Shown here: piece by piece, positions 5,846-6,390 of the stretch
Layout of the letters: every line of letters starts with the position of its first letter
How positions within the stretch are numbered: the first letter of the stretch is position 1
Source of the DNA: Vulcanimicrobiota bacterium
GTDB taxonomy: Bacteria > Vulcanimicrobiota > Vulcanimicrobiia > Vulcanimicrobiales > Vulcanimicrobiaceae
Direction: 5' to 3'
Assembly: GCA_030038335.1 (NCBI GenBank)
Contig: JASHPC010000179.1
Span: 1 to 6,390, forward strand
DNA: 6,390 bases
Notes under the pieces: model-generated
Database searches by the model: none
The model's input: the letters and a program-made list of their open reading frames with translations, nothing else
What the model was told of the DNA's origin: nothing
Made by a program: the position numbers and the translations under genes

Positions 5846-6390
5846 GTGGCAGCCCTTCATGTGGCGGTCGACGCTCGTGCGGCAATAGAAGACACGCGCG
5901 GTATCGGCCGTTATCTCCGTGCAGTGCTTCGGCGGCTCGCGCCACGCGACGACCTCATCATGACGCTCGTCGTCGGCGGGTTTTCGCGCTGGGGCGCGCG
6001 CATGGCACTCGAACGAGCAATCGGGAGTCATCGCTTTCGCGCAGCCTCGTCCGTCCCCCGAAGTGCCGACGTTCTCTGGAGTCCCGCGAACGGCACGTTT
6101 CTTCGATGGCGAGGACCCTCGGTCGCGACGATTCACGACGCGGTTCCTTTCCGCTATCCCCATGCCGACGCGCGCCATCGCCGGCGCGATCAAGCGCCGT
6201 TCCTTCGCTCGATTCAACGATCGAAGCGCTTCATCGCGGTGTCGTCATTCGGTGCCGAAGAGCTCCACGCGGTTTTCGCTACACCACGCGATCGCATCGA
6301 CGTCATCTATCACGGTGTCGCGCCGTCGTTCTCGCCAGGGGAAGCACTCGTTCACGCACCCCTCGACATCGGCGAGTACATCCTCTTTGT
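5846..6390 (+). CDS. Family 4 (GT-B fold) glycosyltransferase, N-terminal domain (partial, 3' end beyond window)
   Basis: The first 181 residues show the acceptor-binding half of a GT-B enzyme of the kind that builds polysaccharides or glycolipids. The start region HVAVDARAAIEDTRGIGRYL (5-24) matches the common family opening VALDAR...TGIGRY. Next come ADVLWSPANGTFLRWRGPSV (74-93), ATIHDAVPFRYP (94-105), SKRFIAVSSFGAEEL (126-140) and RIDVIYHGVAPSFSPGE (150-166). The last is the hinge before the C-terminal, nucleotide-sugar-binding domain. The visible end, DIGEYILF, fits the strand that opens that domain, which is cut off by the window edge. GTG at 5846 is preferred; GTG at 5861 would trim into the conserved first strand, and a stop at 5813-5815 limits the upstream extent. 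The gene diverges from the family-2 glycosyltransferase and probably shares its pathway. No signal peptide or membrane segment is visible. The sugar donor is unknown. Confidence 0.88.
   Translation, partial: MAALHVAVDARAAIEDTRGIGRYLRAVLRRLAPRDDLIMTLVVGGFSRWGARMALERAIGSHRFRAASSVPRSADVLWSPANGTFLRWRGPSVATIHDAVPFRYPHADARHRRRDQAPFLRSIQRSKRFIAVSSFGAEELHAVFATPRDRIDVIYHGVAPSFSPGEALVHAPLDIGEYILF

Overview
The window comes from a GC-rich bacterial chromosome. The lineage is inferred from one gene, a 1253-residue RNA polymerase beta' subunit. It is short, has no large insertion in the trigger loop, and resembles the rpoC of Terrabacteria-type phyla (Firmicutes, Actinobacteria, Chloroflexi and related candidate phyla) rather than Proteobacteria or Bacteroidota. 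An uncultured phylum such as Eremiobacterota (WPS-2) is possible, but that is a guess from general resemblance.

Layout. Five of the six genes lie on the minus strand, so this is described in their direction, from right to left. A family-2 glycosyltransferase (5794 to 4889) is followed by a 130-base gap, then rpoC (4758 to 997). Next, 47 bases on, come three tightly packed genes: an ECF sigma factor (949 to 401), a small single-pass membrane protein overlapping it by 14 bases (414 to 145), and a signal-peptide protein starting 2 bases later (142 to the left edge, incomplete). On the plus strand a family-4 glycosyltransferase starts at about 5846 and runs off the right edge. It diverges from the family-2 gene across 51 bases.

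How the genes relate. The two glycosyltransferases probably belong to a surface-polysaccharide or glycoconjugate locus. rpoC has its own well-formed sigma-70-type promoter (TTGCGA, 17 bases, TATGAT). That promoter overlaps the 3' end of the glycosyltransferase gene and has a perfect 16-base palindrome in its spacer. The usual upstream partner rpoB is absent from the window, so rpoC appears to be uncoupled from rpoB. The sigma factor, small membrane protein and exported protein look like a self-contained envelope-signalling module (sigma, candidate anti-sigma, accessory secreted protein), possibly fed by read-through from rpoC.

Most notable features: the isolated rpoC promoter with its palindromes, a 12-base-pair inverted repeat whose loop holds the start codon of the sigma gene, an 89-residue polar tail on RpoC, and a candidate anti-sigma factor without the zinc-binding anti-sigma motif. 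No RNA genes, CRISPR arrays, insertion sequences or phage genes were seen. No clearly new biological system was found.
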